A stretch of 64,000 nt of DNA from Liolophura sinensis. Lineage: Eukaryota > Mollusca > Polyplacophora > Chitonida > Chitonidae. The notes under the pieces were generated by a model that worked only from the letters and a program-made list of their open reading frames with translations, did not search any database and was not told where the DNA came from. Where the stretch lies: positions 14,689,386 through 14,753,385 of the forward strand of contig NC_088306.1 in assembly GCF_032854445.1 (NCBI RefSeq), in the 5' to 3' direction. Positions 53,001 to 64,000 of this stretch are shown here, piece after piece; the first letter of the stretch is position 1; each line of letters opens with the position of its first letter. The position numbers and the translations under genes are program-made.

Positions 53001-55290
53001 TGAAAGCCCCTTTTATACTTAGTTATAACCATACATAGTAATTTCCTGTTTAAATGTTACATAAATCACACCTGGAAGTGTAGTTATATTTTGTGTTCAA
53101 ATGTTTGTTGATATTCACATAAAAAATTAAGAAATCAAACACCAGACAAAAGAAAATAAGCACTGTAATTCATCAACCAGTTTGTATGTTTGCAGGTTGT
53201 TTATCAAGCATGTTTGGAGGGCAGTATTCTGTGTAGATTGATAAAATTATACATGTACTGTTTTTGAAGTGTATTTGGCCAACCCAACCAATCTTGTTTT
53301 TTTTTTTTTTTTCTCAAAGATAAAATTAAAAGGTGCATTAATCAAACTGAAAGTTACTCTTTTGTATGCAAAAAGTTTGAGGAATTCTGGAAGTGAATTG
53401 ATATTAATTATAAGTGATAAATATTTCTCCGTACGTTTACAGATATGGTGAGATTGTGAACATAAACCTTGTCAGAGACAAATCCACGGGTAAATCTAAA
53501 GGCTTCGCTTTCTTGTGTTATGAGGATCAACGAAGTACCATTTTGACAGTAGACAACCTAAATTCTACAAAGGTAAGTTAAAACATCTGTGCTGAGTCTT
53601 TTGAACTTTTATGTATCAATTTATATGAATATACCTAAATTTGCATTCACTTTAAATTTTTGAAATCAGCTTGCATTTTTAATGTTTGGTCAGTTTATGT
53701 CTCCATGAGTAGAATCCAATTGAAGACCAGTCGCATTGCTTTATGTAGTTAAAATTTATAAGTTTAATTTTATTTAAGGAGTTTGTGGTCTGTTAGATTT
53801 TCATGTGAGCACTATACTTTAAGAACAGCTTCACTTAAGAGTTTGAAATGAGATAATGCTCTGCATTTGGATCATCAGCAACAAACTTGCTAGAGTTAAG
53901 GTTGGTGAATTATTTTGCTATGAGTTCATGATTAAGGTCATGATTCTATATGAAATCTTTCAGATTTTAGGCCGCACATTGAGAGTTGACCACTGTGAGA
54001 ACTACCGTCGCCCCAAAGAGACAGGAGAAGAAGATGACTTAACCCAGCAGCTGAGGGCTGTAGGCTGTGCCCCCAAAACCCCCAGCGCTAGTGAAGAAGA
54101 GGGAGAGGAAGATTTGCAGATTGTGCCCCTCAAAAAATTGAAGAAAGGTAATGTTTAGGGGGATTATCTGCCGTGTGTAAGTGTGTCCACAAACGTGTAG
54201 GAGACAAATGTAAAAGTATTCTGTTGAGTAAAAATGCCTACACTTCATGGAGTTTTCCACCAACTAATAATCCTGGTGTCCAAACTGTATCAAAGAATGG
54301 TCACATTAAATCTGTTCAAACTCATGGGTTTGCAATATACACAAAAATGTAATGAGATTTACACGCACAATTTTTGATGTGATTTAGACACAAAAGTTAA
54401 TGTGAGTTTACACACAAAAGTGAATGTGATTTTTTGCAAACTAATGCAGCAGGCTGATTTCTTGGTAAAAAGTTTCTTTAAGTTGAAGATTATTAACTGT
54501 ATAACATAAGCAAAATTTTGATATCTGGATGTTTTGGAAAGCACCAATGATATAAAATTGAATGGCAAGAGTAAACATTTTCAATTTTCATCTCACAGAG
54601 AAAGACACATCTAAGAAGAAAAAGAAAGTTAAGAAAGAGAAGAAAAGAAAGAGAGACAAAGGCATCAAAATGGAAAGTGAAAGTGAGGAGGATAGTGAAC
54701 CACAGCAGGTGAAGAAATCCAGAAGGTCACATGACCCTAACGAACCAGTCAAAGTAAAGCAAGAGAAGATCGACCCCAGTTATGATAAATATGCCACAGA
54801 CAAAAGTGTCTTTAAAGGTGACTTTAGACAACCACATGAAATAAAGCAAGAGAAAGATGATAAAATGGATGTGAGGAATAGAAGACAAGGAGAGAGGGGA
54901 GATAACTCTGGTGGCAGTGTGAACAGGGATGGCGACAGATATGTTAGGTGTAGGGAGCGAGAACAGCTCAGAGGTAGAGACCGATCTCCCAACAAATCAA
55001 GAGACCGAACAAATGAGCGCGACCCAATGAAGGACGGAGACACAAGAAACGGTCGTGAACATTCTGCAAGACACAGCAATCAATCTAGAAGCTTCGTAAG
55101 TGGGCGTGATGCCACACGAGACAGAGATGGCAATCGCGAAAGAACGCGAGACAGGGATGGTGATCGAGGCAGAATACGAGCTAGGGAATCTGATCGTAAT
55201 GAAAGAACGCGAGACAGGACAAATGACAGAGAAAAAGTACGAGACAGACAAAGTGAACGTGATAGAGAGAGGGAGAGACAAAGAAGATAA
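50004..55290 (+). CDS. RBMX2: RBMX2-like RRM splicing factor, whole gene span (five coding exons)
   Basis: Exons 50004-50017, 52417-52575, 53443-53572, 53964-54147 and 54599-55290 join in phase to 392 residues (human RBMX2 is about 320). The protein opens MNPLTNVKNI as in RBMX2 (MNPLT-VK-I). The RRM spans about 36-114 with RNP2 VFIGGL (38-43) and RNP1 KGFAFLCY (77-84). After it come LRVDHCENYRRPKE, an acidic patch, Lys-rich KKKKKVKKEKK and a long Arg/Asp-rich (RDRD, RERER) tail. RBMX2 is the metazoan counterpart of yeast Snu17/Ist3 of the spliceosomal RES complex, acting with Bud13 in the nucleus on pre-mRNA. The short first exon encoding only MNPLT is typical. The tail is longer than in vertebrates. 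Confidence 0.93.
51411..51504 (+). mobile_element. tRNA-derived SINE, tail half, in RBMX2 intron 1
   Basis: CCCGTTTTCCTCCCATCATA, GAGATATTCTTGAGTACAGC and CACCAATCAAATAAATAAAT; head absent. Confidence 0.85.
52417..52575 (+). CDS. RBMX2: RBMX2 exon 2
   Basis: Acceptor TTTTTTTTGCAG, donor TCACA|GTAAGT. Encodes NVKNIQKLNQLELQLGGKSK, then SWHNQYKDSAWVFIGGLPYD with RNP2, ending in VFS. Confidence 0.93.
53443..53572 (+). CDS. RBMX2: RBMX2 exon 3
   Basis: Acceptor GTTTACAG, donor AAAG|GTAAGT. Encodes QYGEIVNINLVRDKSTGKSK, then GFAFLCYEDQRSTILTVDNL: the RRM core with RNP1. Confidence 0.94.
53964..54147 (+). CDS. RBMX2: RBMX2 exon 4
   Basis: Acceptor ATCTTTCAG, donor AAAG|GTAATG. Encodes ILGRTLRVDHCENYRRPKE, then DDLTQQLRAVGCAPKTPSAS and an acidic EEEGEEDLQ patch. 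Confidence 0.93.
54599..55290 (+). CDS. RBMX2: RBMX2 exon 5, basic Arg/Asp-rich tail
   Basis: Acceptor ATCTCACAG. Begins EKDTSKKKKKVKKEKKRKRD, includes sumoylation-like VKQEK and IKQEK motifs, and ends with alternating RDRDGNRERTRDRDGDRG-type repeats (RERERQRR and TAA). Such RD/RE tails are common in splicing factors. Confidence 0.9.
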
Positions 55291-55407
55291 TGACAGATGA
55301 CATTTACTTGACTCTTCTTTTGGTAAAACATGATAATTTTAGTGTACAGATTTTAAAGTGACTAGATGTTATTGTTTTGTAATAAGTCAGTGGCTTATGG
55401 AACAAGA

Positions 55408-55439
55408 CAGGGCTGTGATAATATATGTAATCACAGCCC
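55408..55439 (+). repeat. hairpin in the RBMX2 3' UTR
   Basis: AGGGCTGTGAT at 55408-55418 pairs perfectly with ATCACAGCCCT at 55429-55439 across a 10-base loop. A diverged second copy of the right arm (AATCACAGCCCAACAGAGCTA) follows near 56029. Confidence 0.65.
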
Positions 55440-55577
55440 TACAGAGCTAGGTCTATGGACAATATGGATCATGTTGGTTGGCAGTTGTTCTAGCCTACTT
55501 CTGCGTTTACCCTTGGAAGAGAGTTTCCGACTCTACTTCTACTTCTGCATGCAAAAAGCTATTCCAACATTAAACAA

Positions 55578-55583
55578 AATAAA
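55578..55583 (+). terminator. candidate polyadenylation signal of RBMX2
   Basis: AATAAA 288 bp after the RBMX2 stop, the first canonical hexamer in the downstream region. A T-rich stretch follows further on. Confidence 0.45.
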
Positions 55584-55789
55584 TTATGCCTATGTGACGT
55601 CAAACCGCCCCTAATGTCCAATAGCTCACCACATAAATCTTTAAGCATTTAAAACTCCTTTGGAAAAAAAAAAGTCAATGTTGGTTTCCAGTGGTCTTTC
55701 TACTGTTGCTTGTTCATTTCTTCTTTCTTTATTTCATTTCCTTTTAAGCAATGCTTAATTCCCGTGCTGTTTTCAAAATACACTACTGC

Positions 55790-55988
55790 GGTCACTGTGA
55801 GTTCAGGTCCAGCTCACGCTGGCTTCCTCTCCGGCCGTATGTGGGAAGGTCTGCAGCAACCTGCGGATGGTAGAGGGTTTCCCCCAGGCTCTGCCCGGTT
55901 TCCACCCACCACAATGCTGTCCGCTGTCAAATAAGTGAAATATTCCTGAGTACAGCGTAAAACACCAATCAAATAAGTAAATAAAATC
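55790..55988 (+). mobile_element. tRNA-derived SINE with 13-bp target-site duplication
   Basis: Starts inside the tRNA-like head (GGTCACTGTGAGTTCAGGTC, B box kept, A box missing) and ends with an AAATAAGTAAATAAAA tail. AATACACTACTGC is present at 55777-55789 and 55989-56001, showing that this copy was inserted already 5'-truncated. Confidence 0.93.
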
Positions 55989-56250
55989 AATACACTACTG
56001 CTCTCCGCCAAATAATATGTAAAAGTAAATCACAGCCCAACAGAGCTACCATAAATCAGGTCATGGAATCCAAACATTTAAACTCAAATTATTTAGTAAT
56101 GAAAAGAAAATATAAAAAAGGAAGGTAAATTAGGAGACCTTTTTAATGTAGATTTCGGTGGCCTGTCCAATGACACTTATTTTTTTTTGTTTCCTTAGTA
56201 AGTTATGCATAGCTTGGTGTCCTGACAACCAGAAAATTAAACCCCACTGA

Positions 56251-56336
56251 TCTAAGTTCAAGTCCAGCACATGCTGGTTTCCTCTCCAGCCATATGTGGG
56301 AAGATCTGCAGCAACCTGCAGATGGTCGTGGGTTTT
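56251..56336 (+). mobile_element. tRNA-derived SINE, central fragment
   Basis: AAGTTCAAGTCCAGCACATG through GCAACCTGCAGATGGTCGTG; no tail. Confidence 0.75.
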
Positions 56337-56421
56337 GATCAGTTGGGTTTTAACCACAAAGTTAAACCCAACTAATCTGAGCCAGTATCAAGTACAGCCT
56401 TAAGTATCATGTCATTTTTAT

Positions 56422-56646
56422 ATATTTGATAGTTGTTTTACGCAGTACTCAAGAACATTTCACTTATAGCGACCAGTGTTAATATGGTGGGAGGAAACCG
56501 GGTACAACCCGAGGGAAACCCATGACCATCGGCAAGTTGTTGGCAGACTTTGCCATGTACAGTCGTTGAGGAAGCCAGCATGAACTGGACTGGAGAGGGT
56601 TTTGGGTCATTGCACTGCCCGGGCATGCCAACCACAGAGGCCACGG
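56422..56646 (-). mobile_element. tRNA-derived SINE, diverged near full-length copy
   Basis: ATATTTGATAGTTGTTTTAC tail, GTACTCAAGAACATTTCACT body and a worn head ending CAACCACAGAGGCCACGG. The B box has decayed. Confidence 0.82.
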
Positions 56647-56950
56647 AGACCACGTAGGCCGTAAATCAGGTTAACCAACATGGATTGCATAGCGTTCATG
56701 CGAGATGATTGGGAATGTGGGTGAAAGAGACTGTATTGGTCAGAGTGGTTGCAGCCTATGACATTATGTCCGCTTAAATTAATTACATGTAGTGTAATTC
56801 CTAGACCTTTTGGCATGTTTGCAAAAGTTGCTCTTTTATATGCGAAAAAGCCAAAAAATTAGGGTAAAGCATGCATTGCCATGACAACTTTAATCAGATT
56901 GACATTTCAACTGCTTTCAATTGACAGCCGCCTTGACTGTATCGACCCAC

Positions 56951-57015
56951 ACTAAATGTATCAAGATGTAAAAACTAAATGTATCAAGATGTAAAAACTA
57001 AATGTATCAAGATTT
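56951..57015. repeat. 23-bp tandem repeat, about 3 copies
   Basis: ACTAAATGTATCAAGATGTA starts at 56951, 56974 and 56997; identical in the first two units. Confidence 0.88.
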
Positions 57016-57362
57016 GGGAGCTGTAAACTTATGGTTGCTGAATTTTTTGTTACAGCCAAACACCACCATTTGTAAATAATCAACTGGATGCTTTAGTCTA
57101 TCTTTAATGGTCTTTATTTAAGTGGGAGTGGGAGGGTACTTTAATCGACATGAATAGTTGATATTAAGCTCCAACACTATACATGTTTTTCTTTTAGGCT
57201 TACTAGCCCTCCGCAAAGGGAAGCCAGTCTTATTGATGGCACAAGTGCCCAAGTCTTACCTTATATATTCTCTACGACAGACCCTACAACCATCTCTGCC
57301 TGAGGAGTGTAACTTGAATAATAATACAACCTATGATTGTACGTTGTAATTACTCCTTTTAC

Positions 57363-57488
57363 ATGGAAAGGTCTGGCAACAACCTGCAGATAGTCATGGG
57401 TCTGTCCAGTTTCTTTCCACCATAAAGCTGATTTAAGTGAAGTATTCTTGAGTGTGGCATAAAACATCAATAAAATAAATACATAAAT
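57363..57488 (+). mobile_element. tRNA-derived SINE, tail part
   Basis: GGAAAGGTCTGGCAACAACC, CAGTTTCTTTCCACCATAAA, GAAGTATTCTTGAGTGTGGC and CATCAATAAAATAAATACAT. Body shortened. Confidence 0.8.
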
Positions 57489-57959
57489 ATAATTATCCAT
57501 GATCACTAGCATTTTATGTTTTTGAAATGACCGTTCAAGTAGATTTCGTATAACTGATAGTCACAAGATTTGCCTCCCTTTGTATAGAGCGCCCTTCATA
57601 GGTTGACGACAGATTGATGTCCGCAGCCAGTGGGACACTTATGTACTAGTCAGTACACGTTGTATGTCAGTGAACAGAGGCACGAGAAGTACAGGTTGAA
57701 AGTTGGCTTTGGATGGGAAAGTTGTGAGAAGAAAATGTGAACATTCTTCAGTATGGTGTTAAAAAAACAATCAAAGAAATATATAAATAGCCTACATACT
57801 ATGGGCGTATGTTCATGTTTCTACATAGACATAGCCCCATAGAACTAGCCTGCCCGGTATAGGGGCCTATACACGTTAACGGAAACTTTGAATTGATTGA
57901 TACAAAAGCATGTTCTTACAGGTCATTGTGGCCTGTACAAAAATGACTATACATCTGTG

Positions 57960-58110
57960 ACTGTTGGGGAGGTCTGTAGGGTAGCCTACTTTGTACAGGT
58001 ATACCCTGGTTTCCCCTAACCCATATTAACTTCACTGACCGCCCACATATAAGACATACATACGGGTAAAAATTCTGAGTACGGCGGTAAACACTAATGA
58101 AGTAAATAAA
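57960..58110 (+). mobile_element. old SINE copy, strongly diverged
   Basis: GGTTTCCCCTAACCCATATT, a degraded body, AATTCTGAGTACGGCGGTAA and ACACTAATGAAGTAAATAAA. A still shorter remnant may lie at 57738-57788. Confidence 0.5.
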
Positions 58111-58674
58111 CAATTGAAAACCTGTATGTTAAATCAGATTTTCAAGCAAAGTCTTGATAGATTCAGGCAGAATCTGGTGCCCGAGCACTGAAAACTAGGT
58201 CACCTGATCTCCTCAACTGCACTAACAGGCTTTTCACTGATAGTATTCTGTCTGGGACTAAAACAGGCTGTTATATTAGTCCCAGGTTGTATGTATAGTT
58301 CCTGCAGATCATGTGGAAAAGCCAAAAGAGCTGAAGTAACAGAATGTGTAAATACAAGTTCACAGATATATTTGTCGTTAATACGCAAAAAAAGGAGTAC
58401 CGATACATGCATAAAATGAAAAACTACCGATGAGTAAATTAATCATGCTTCAAAATCTCTTGCAAGCTAGAACTTAACAACTGAATCATAAAAGTATTAC
58501 ATAATGAGAGTACATGTATCAGTAGATTTATCAAGACATGCGTGTATATTACTTGGTTTATTCTTCAAATATGAAGTACTGGTACGTAAGAAATCTGTCT
58601 CTTGTTTCACTCGTGTAAAAGGCGGAGTCCACATGCAGTTAAATTAATACCGTGCTGTCGTTCGATTGGCCGCT

Positions 58675-59008
58675 TTTAGGAGATATGTTAAGTTAAATCA
58701 TAGTAAACAAAGGTTATGACAACGAGACAGATGACTTTTAATTTTCAGCTGAATACAAGAGACTTTTGGGTGAAACAACGCTTAGAGATGTTGAAATGAA
58801 AACCGGTTTTCCAAGCTACTGGAGAAAACCTCGAGCTTCGAGGATTGTAAAATTTCGAAGGAATCATAAAGTGCGCCTTTAGTTGACCAATCGATGGACA
58901 GAAAATTAGCCAATGAAAGAAGAGAAATTCGGACCAATGACAAGCCTAGGCGGAAAATTTTCGACCAATCAATAGCAAGTCAGTTGACAAAGGAAGTGCG
59001 TGTATAAA
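58675..59008 (+). promoter_or_regulatory. histone H3 promoter: CCAAT boxes and TATA box
   Basis: Four direct CCAAT boxes at 58887, 58910, 58934 and 58965, each about 23-31 bp apart, plus an inverted one (ATTGG) at 58675-58679. TATAAA at 59003-59008, 71 bp before the ATG. Repeated NF-Y sites and a TATA box are typical of replication-dependent histone genes. Confidence 0.85.
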
Positions 59009-59054
59009 GTCGGCGCGCATTTGAAATTTACATTATCCTTCTTCAGTCCACTAG

Positions 59055-59489
<435 letters not shown>

Positions 59490-59524
59490 ACAACGACTTG
59501 AACACCGATCAAGTCTATTCCAAC

Positions 59525-59540
59525 GGCCCTTTTCAGGGCC
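59525..59540 (+). terminator. histone mRNA 3' stem-loop and downstream purine element
   Basis: GGCCCTTTTCAGGGCC, a perfect 6-bp stem with TTTC loop, 36 bases after the stop, flanked by CAAC. The purine-rich CGAAAGAG at 59552-59559 fits the U7 snRNP-binding histone downstream element. This replaces polyadenylation in replication-dependent histone mRNAs. Confidence 0.95.
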
Positions 59541-61948
59541 AACAATTCTCCCGAAAGAGTACTTATAATCTAAGCACAAACCAGGTAAATATGTCTGTAT
59601 ACAATACATTCGAAAAACTACATCGGTAGAACTTAAGAACACTAAATAGGGATAAAACAAAGATCCCAGAATACATTTTCTGAGAACTAGTACTCGGATG
59701 AGAATTTTTCAGTGGATGGTTAAACCAAAAGGAAGTGCTTAGTTAATAGTCTACATGTATATCTATCGACAAACTTGGCATTACCATTCCCTGCCTCACT
59801 TCGGCACTATGCTATAGTTGTTATGCTGTAACCTGTTTGCACCTGAGATAGACGTCTTTGTGAACTAAGAACCCAGCCAATATGAGATGGCTTTGACCAA
59901 ACAATAGAGCTAACGTCTTCAGGATTGCAAAATACATAGTTCAGGAACAGTGACGGATATAATGAAAAAAAAAACGACCATTTTAAACAACCCCTCTGAT
60001 TTAATAATTTCTATATCTTGCACGCATATAATAACAGAATAAACTGTACACATTTAGTTGCTTAGCTGGTGATCATATAATATCAGTATTTCTATTTACA
60101 ATCTGTACATGCAGTAATAACTGTATCAAGATGACCAACAAATTTTTGTGTTCAAACTTGGAAAATGGAGAAAGTGACAATGTTCCATGAACAAATTATC
60201 TCCTATGCTTTCTGAGAGCTAAATGTCAGGCCCAAGTTTTATGAAGATGTCTTACATGGACGATAATCACACAAAAAGGACAATGGTACAGTAAGAGTGT
60301 ACACAATATGGTAGACAAATGTACAACAAAAAAAAGATGTCCTACAACCCTTTCTGACCTCTGTAACTTTTATGTACACTGTTGCATTTTCACTCCTTGC
60401 ATATTTTGAAAGAGAACATAAATAAGTTACCTACAAAGTACACAATGTACATCTTGAAATTCTAAAACATCACCTAACAAACACTGCTGTTACAAACTGT
60501 GGTACATGTAATACATTAAAATTTGGGGTTGAAATCTGTCATCCTATCTCTGATTTTCATCAAAGATGTTACTCACACCAGTTCAAGTTGTAGTTTATGG
60601 GTAAGAATAAATCTTATTTGATTTGAACCTCTCCTGATTTGTCAATACTATGGGTTTGAAGTGAGAGGGTCTCTCCCCTGGTTTTACATCAGCAATTATG
60701 TCAAAGTACATGGTAATGAGAGACTTTCACCACATGAAAACCATCAAAGGTATGGTTTGAATCCTCATTCAAAACAATAATCTGAACCTTTTTGTACATG
60801 AGAACAACGCTAGTTTCTTTGTGTTGACCAATACAAATGTTCTGAAAGAAAATTATAATATAAACATAAAGACTACATTTGCCACCTGTTCGTATTATAT
60901 CTCCACTGTACTGTACTATTCTTGTAAATATTCTACCAATACTATAATTTTCTCTCCCTTTCATCTTGAACTAGCTACAGATCTCTTAAAATATAAATAA
61001 TCCTATAAAACTCAAAACAGCAACAATCCCCTAAATGTGTGCTGTCAACATTTCCCTATATATTAACCCATCTTTTTTACATTTATAAATGATTAGTATC
61101 TTTACACATACTTCACCAACTTTAGGGAAATACAAAGGACTGCACATGGTGCCTTAAAGAACTATTTTACTGTCAAGACTTGCATGTCTAAACGCTAAGT
61201 TAAATGATAAGGATTGAGGTAATCAGAATTACTTTCTTAAGTTGTTAAAAGATGCATTGCATTAAAGCTGTTGTTAACTTAGGAGGATGGTACGGAATGG
61301 AAAGCTTTGTCCTTTCCAATTTTGCCTGGTGTGACTTCATGCAAGAACATTTGACGTCGCCCATCACTGACGTTTGGCCACAAATAATGTACTTTCAAAC
61401 GTACATGACATCAGTCCAGCATAACTGCCATACTTGACGTCATCCCAGCATGATTCATTGTCACATCAGGAATATTATCACGCCACATTACAGAAACCGC
61501 CAAGAATTTAGTTTTTGATGACTATTCACTAGGGGTTAATTTGTGTTATTCATCATAAATTGTTTGAAATGTGGTGCTATCTCTATTCCATAATGTATCT
61601 CTCTTATCAGTTTAATATTTTCACCTGGTCTTTCTTGAGACTGAAGCGTTTTAACTTAACAGTTATGTTAATGCCAGAGAACTTCAATAACGTGACTTGT
61701 ATATATCTGAAATTAATATGAAGTCGCTTTGCATGCTGTAGGCTTAAAGTGCACATAAAGTCTGCCACTATACATACATAGAAAATGATATAGGACACAG
61801 TTATCACAGAAAAATTTGTAAAAAATTCTGTAAAGTTTTGAAGGCCGAAAAGATGAAGTTCAGCATTGGGATATGGCACTCAGATTAGCCATGTTGTAGA
61901 GGCCCTTATGAACTTGGCCAATCACTAACATTGAAAGCATTACGTGAT

Positions 61949-61988
61949 AATTGGCTGTCACATCAAGAAAACTATGTGACAGCCAATT
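61949..61988. repeat. perfect 15-bp inverted repeat (hairpin)
   Basis: AATTGGCTGTCACAT and ATGTGACAGCCAATT flank a 10-base spacer. Both arms contain a CCAAT core, so it may also be read as a pair of divergent NF-Y-like sites. Confidence 0.8.
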
Positions 61989-63104
61989 GCTCCGATGTTG
62001 TTTCTTGTAGTGGATAAACAGATATCGATGCAATAAATTGGATTTTGTGATTAATTTACCTGTTAAACTGATGCATTTGGAACCAGACATTTATGTGCTG
62101 GAAACTGAGATTGGCTGCCTATGTCACAAATGCGTACGTGTGGGAACTGAGCTATGCCGCTAGCTGGTGCAAATAAACCAGATTAAATGCCCCCACTGCA
62201 TTTACACGGGCAAACAGCTTAACTTTGCCCGTGTGAACTGGGTACTAGATGACATTTGTTGTCACACAGTCACAGTTATGCAGACCTATGTCAAGACCCA
62301 AACCCTAGGATATGCACAACAATAATGTGATACCGCCAAAACTCATAAATATTCAACCTCAAGGCAGTCTATTTTCCAAGACCATGCTTATGACTAATCA
62401 TAATGATAACTGTTGCAAATACATCAACCAAATGTCACACAGACTGACAAAAAAAGACAATCACACGATCCCAAGTATGGCATTTTCATCTGTGCACTAT
62501 TCATCTATTTAAGGAGAAATACAGAAACTTCAGCCCTGAATTGCTTAAACTGAAAATGTATCATCATTCTCCACTATAAATTTTGAAAATAGTATTTAGA
62601 TGTTACAGTAAGAACTGATACACTGTAACATTGTAGATGTTCCACTACAATCAATTTCAGATAAAACAATGCAACAAAGGCCCTCCTTTACACTAGTGCC
62701 ACCTCACTGGCTTAAACATATGGGCTGCCTCCAACATTCAATGGTTAAAGAATGTCGGCAAATCCAAGATGATGAAGGGCGATGGCTTCCTCCACCCAGA
62801 AACCACCACTGTATGAGTGAACTTTCTTGAATATCTTTAAAGCCCCCTCAAATACCATCTGTGATAGCTAAATATATTTCACAGTAGTATAGGCAAAACT
62901 AAGATAAGTTGCTCAAAGTACTTCCATTATTTCCCTCAAATTTTCGGTATACTGGTAAACAGTAAACACCTTGTAACCATAAAGGTTAAGGAATGTGAGA
63001 ACAAGTATTTAGCATCAGATCCACAGCCATAACACTAAAGTATTTGTAAAGTTAAAGCAGTCTATCCTAAGGCTAAGACTCATAAGCTTCTCAATACCCT
63101 GATC

Positions 63105-63231
63105 CCACTTTCACAAACTTTTGGAAATGAATTTTTTGTAAATCACGTCGCCGTAATTTATGATACTGTAATTGAGGCAATCTAATTTGCATACAAAATA
63201 CAGTAAGTTTGACAAACTTTTGTGAAAGTGG
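63105..63231. repeat. 127-bp element with 13-bp inverted ends
   Basis: CCACTTTCACAAA at 63105-63117 is the exact inverse of 63219-63231. Inner flanks (CTTTTGG and CAAACTT) stay partly symmetric. MITE-like in size; no target-site duplication recognised. Confidence 0.55.
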
Positions 63232-64000
63232 ACACAAAAGGATTGTAAGCCTAAACTGATTGTAACTACCATAGCAACATGTATTTAGCATGTGTTCCAG
63301 TGGTAGTTACAATGTGAATTCTCTTTCGACTCTTAGAATAACACTTGAACAGTCTAGCTATAGTAATGCTGTTGAAGCAATGGACATTGAGTTATATCTC
63401 AGGGAGATTGTGGTCATCAACTCCAGAGATAGCACTATCCGTGACATGGACACAAAGCATGACGCTTGATGGTTCAGGGGCGATAACTCAGCTTCATTCA
63501 ACTCCGGATTTGCCTTGTTCCCATAAGATCATCACTTGCCACTGGACGCCAACAGCAAATTCATCTGTAAATTAAAAATGAAAAACAAAGATATTAAAAT
63601 GCTTATTCTAGTTTAATGACTGGTATTTTTTTTTCTTTAAATAAGCTGCATTTCTTTGTCTTTATTGTGTTAAAGGTATTTTGAAAAAAAAAATTTTTTC
63701 ACTCCAACAACAAGGCGAGCTAAATATGCCGTGGAATTGAATATTTGGTGTTATAGAATGTAAGCTTTCTTTCTGAAAAACTGCTTTGCCTTCTCAATGG
63801 TTTGACCTTGCATGTGGGCAGCCACCTGTACAGTCCAATCAGATACTAGATGAATATTCTACACCCATTGTGGGTCATCGTGTAGGAACTGAGCTATGCC
63901 ACACGATACGCAAAGTGGAATGGACTCCCTCTAATCCTGACGCAATCGTATGCTCATCATGGTACCATCACGGGCATATCTATCCTGCCATCCTGACGCG

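Larger units (their letters stand above)
59560..64000. other. 3' flank without supported genes
   Basis: About 4.4 kb of AT-rich DNA. Open frames are short and unrecognised. A short motif, GGAACTGAGCTATGCC, occurs at about 62134 and 63885. A possible SINE remnant (TTCCTCCACCCAGAAACC and GAACTTTCTTGAAT) lies near 62790-62835. AATAAA at about 60606 has no assigned gene. Two inverted-repeat structures are listed separately. Confidence 0.5.

Noticed and set aside
54780-55331. Several minus-strand frames (Leu/Ser-rich) opposite RBMX2 exon 5
   Set aside because: Antisense shadows of the Arg/Asp-rich coding exon.

Overview
This is animal nuclear DNA: split genes with GT-AG introns, an AT-rich background, abundant minisatellites, and one dominant tRNA-derived SINE. 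That SINE (tRNA-like A and B boxes at the head, AAAT-repeat tail) resembles short elements I know from molluscs and other lophotrochozoans, so a marine lophotrochozoan (mollusc or brachiopod grade) is the best guess. No database search was possible.

Layout. (1) 1827-2864, minus strand: a single-exon class A GPCR most like GPR119. (2) 8459-47831, minus strand: one large gene of about 18 coding exons for an ERICH6/FAM194-type glutamate-rich protein, rebuilt here by joining exons at phase-compatible splice sites. Its introns fill more than half of the window and hold most of the SINEs and nearly all of the minisatellites. (3) 50004-55290, plus strand: a five-exon RBMX2 gene (RRM splicing factor, Snu17/Ist3 orthologue), head to head with the ERICH6-like gene. 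(4) 59079-59489, plus strand: an intronless replication-type histone H3 with CCAAT boxes, a TATA box and the 3' histone stem-loop. The remaining stretches (1-1826, 2865-8458, 55291-58880, 59541-64000) show no gene I can support.

The genes form no pathway together. The ERICH6-like and RBMX2 genes may share a roughly 2 kb bidirectional promoter region with YY1-like, E-box and CCAAT motifs. No retrovirus-like element, LINE coding region or transposase was recognised.

Most notable points: two single-base frame shifts in adjacent conserved exons of the ERICH6-like gene; a cluster of five perfect CRE palindromes just upstream of a possible alternative first exon of the same gene; a 77-bp tandem repeat that has copied the gene's own exon-2 splice donor; a 32-bp minisatellite with a 449-bp higher-order period; and an unclassified dispersed repeat with five same-strand copies in about 18 kb.
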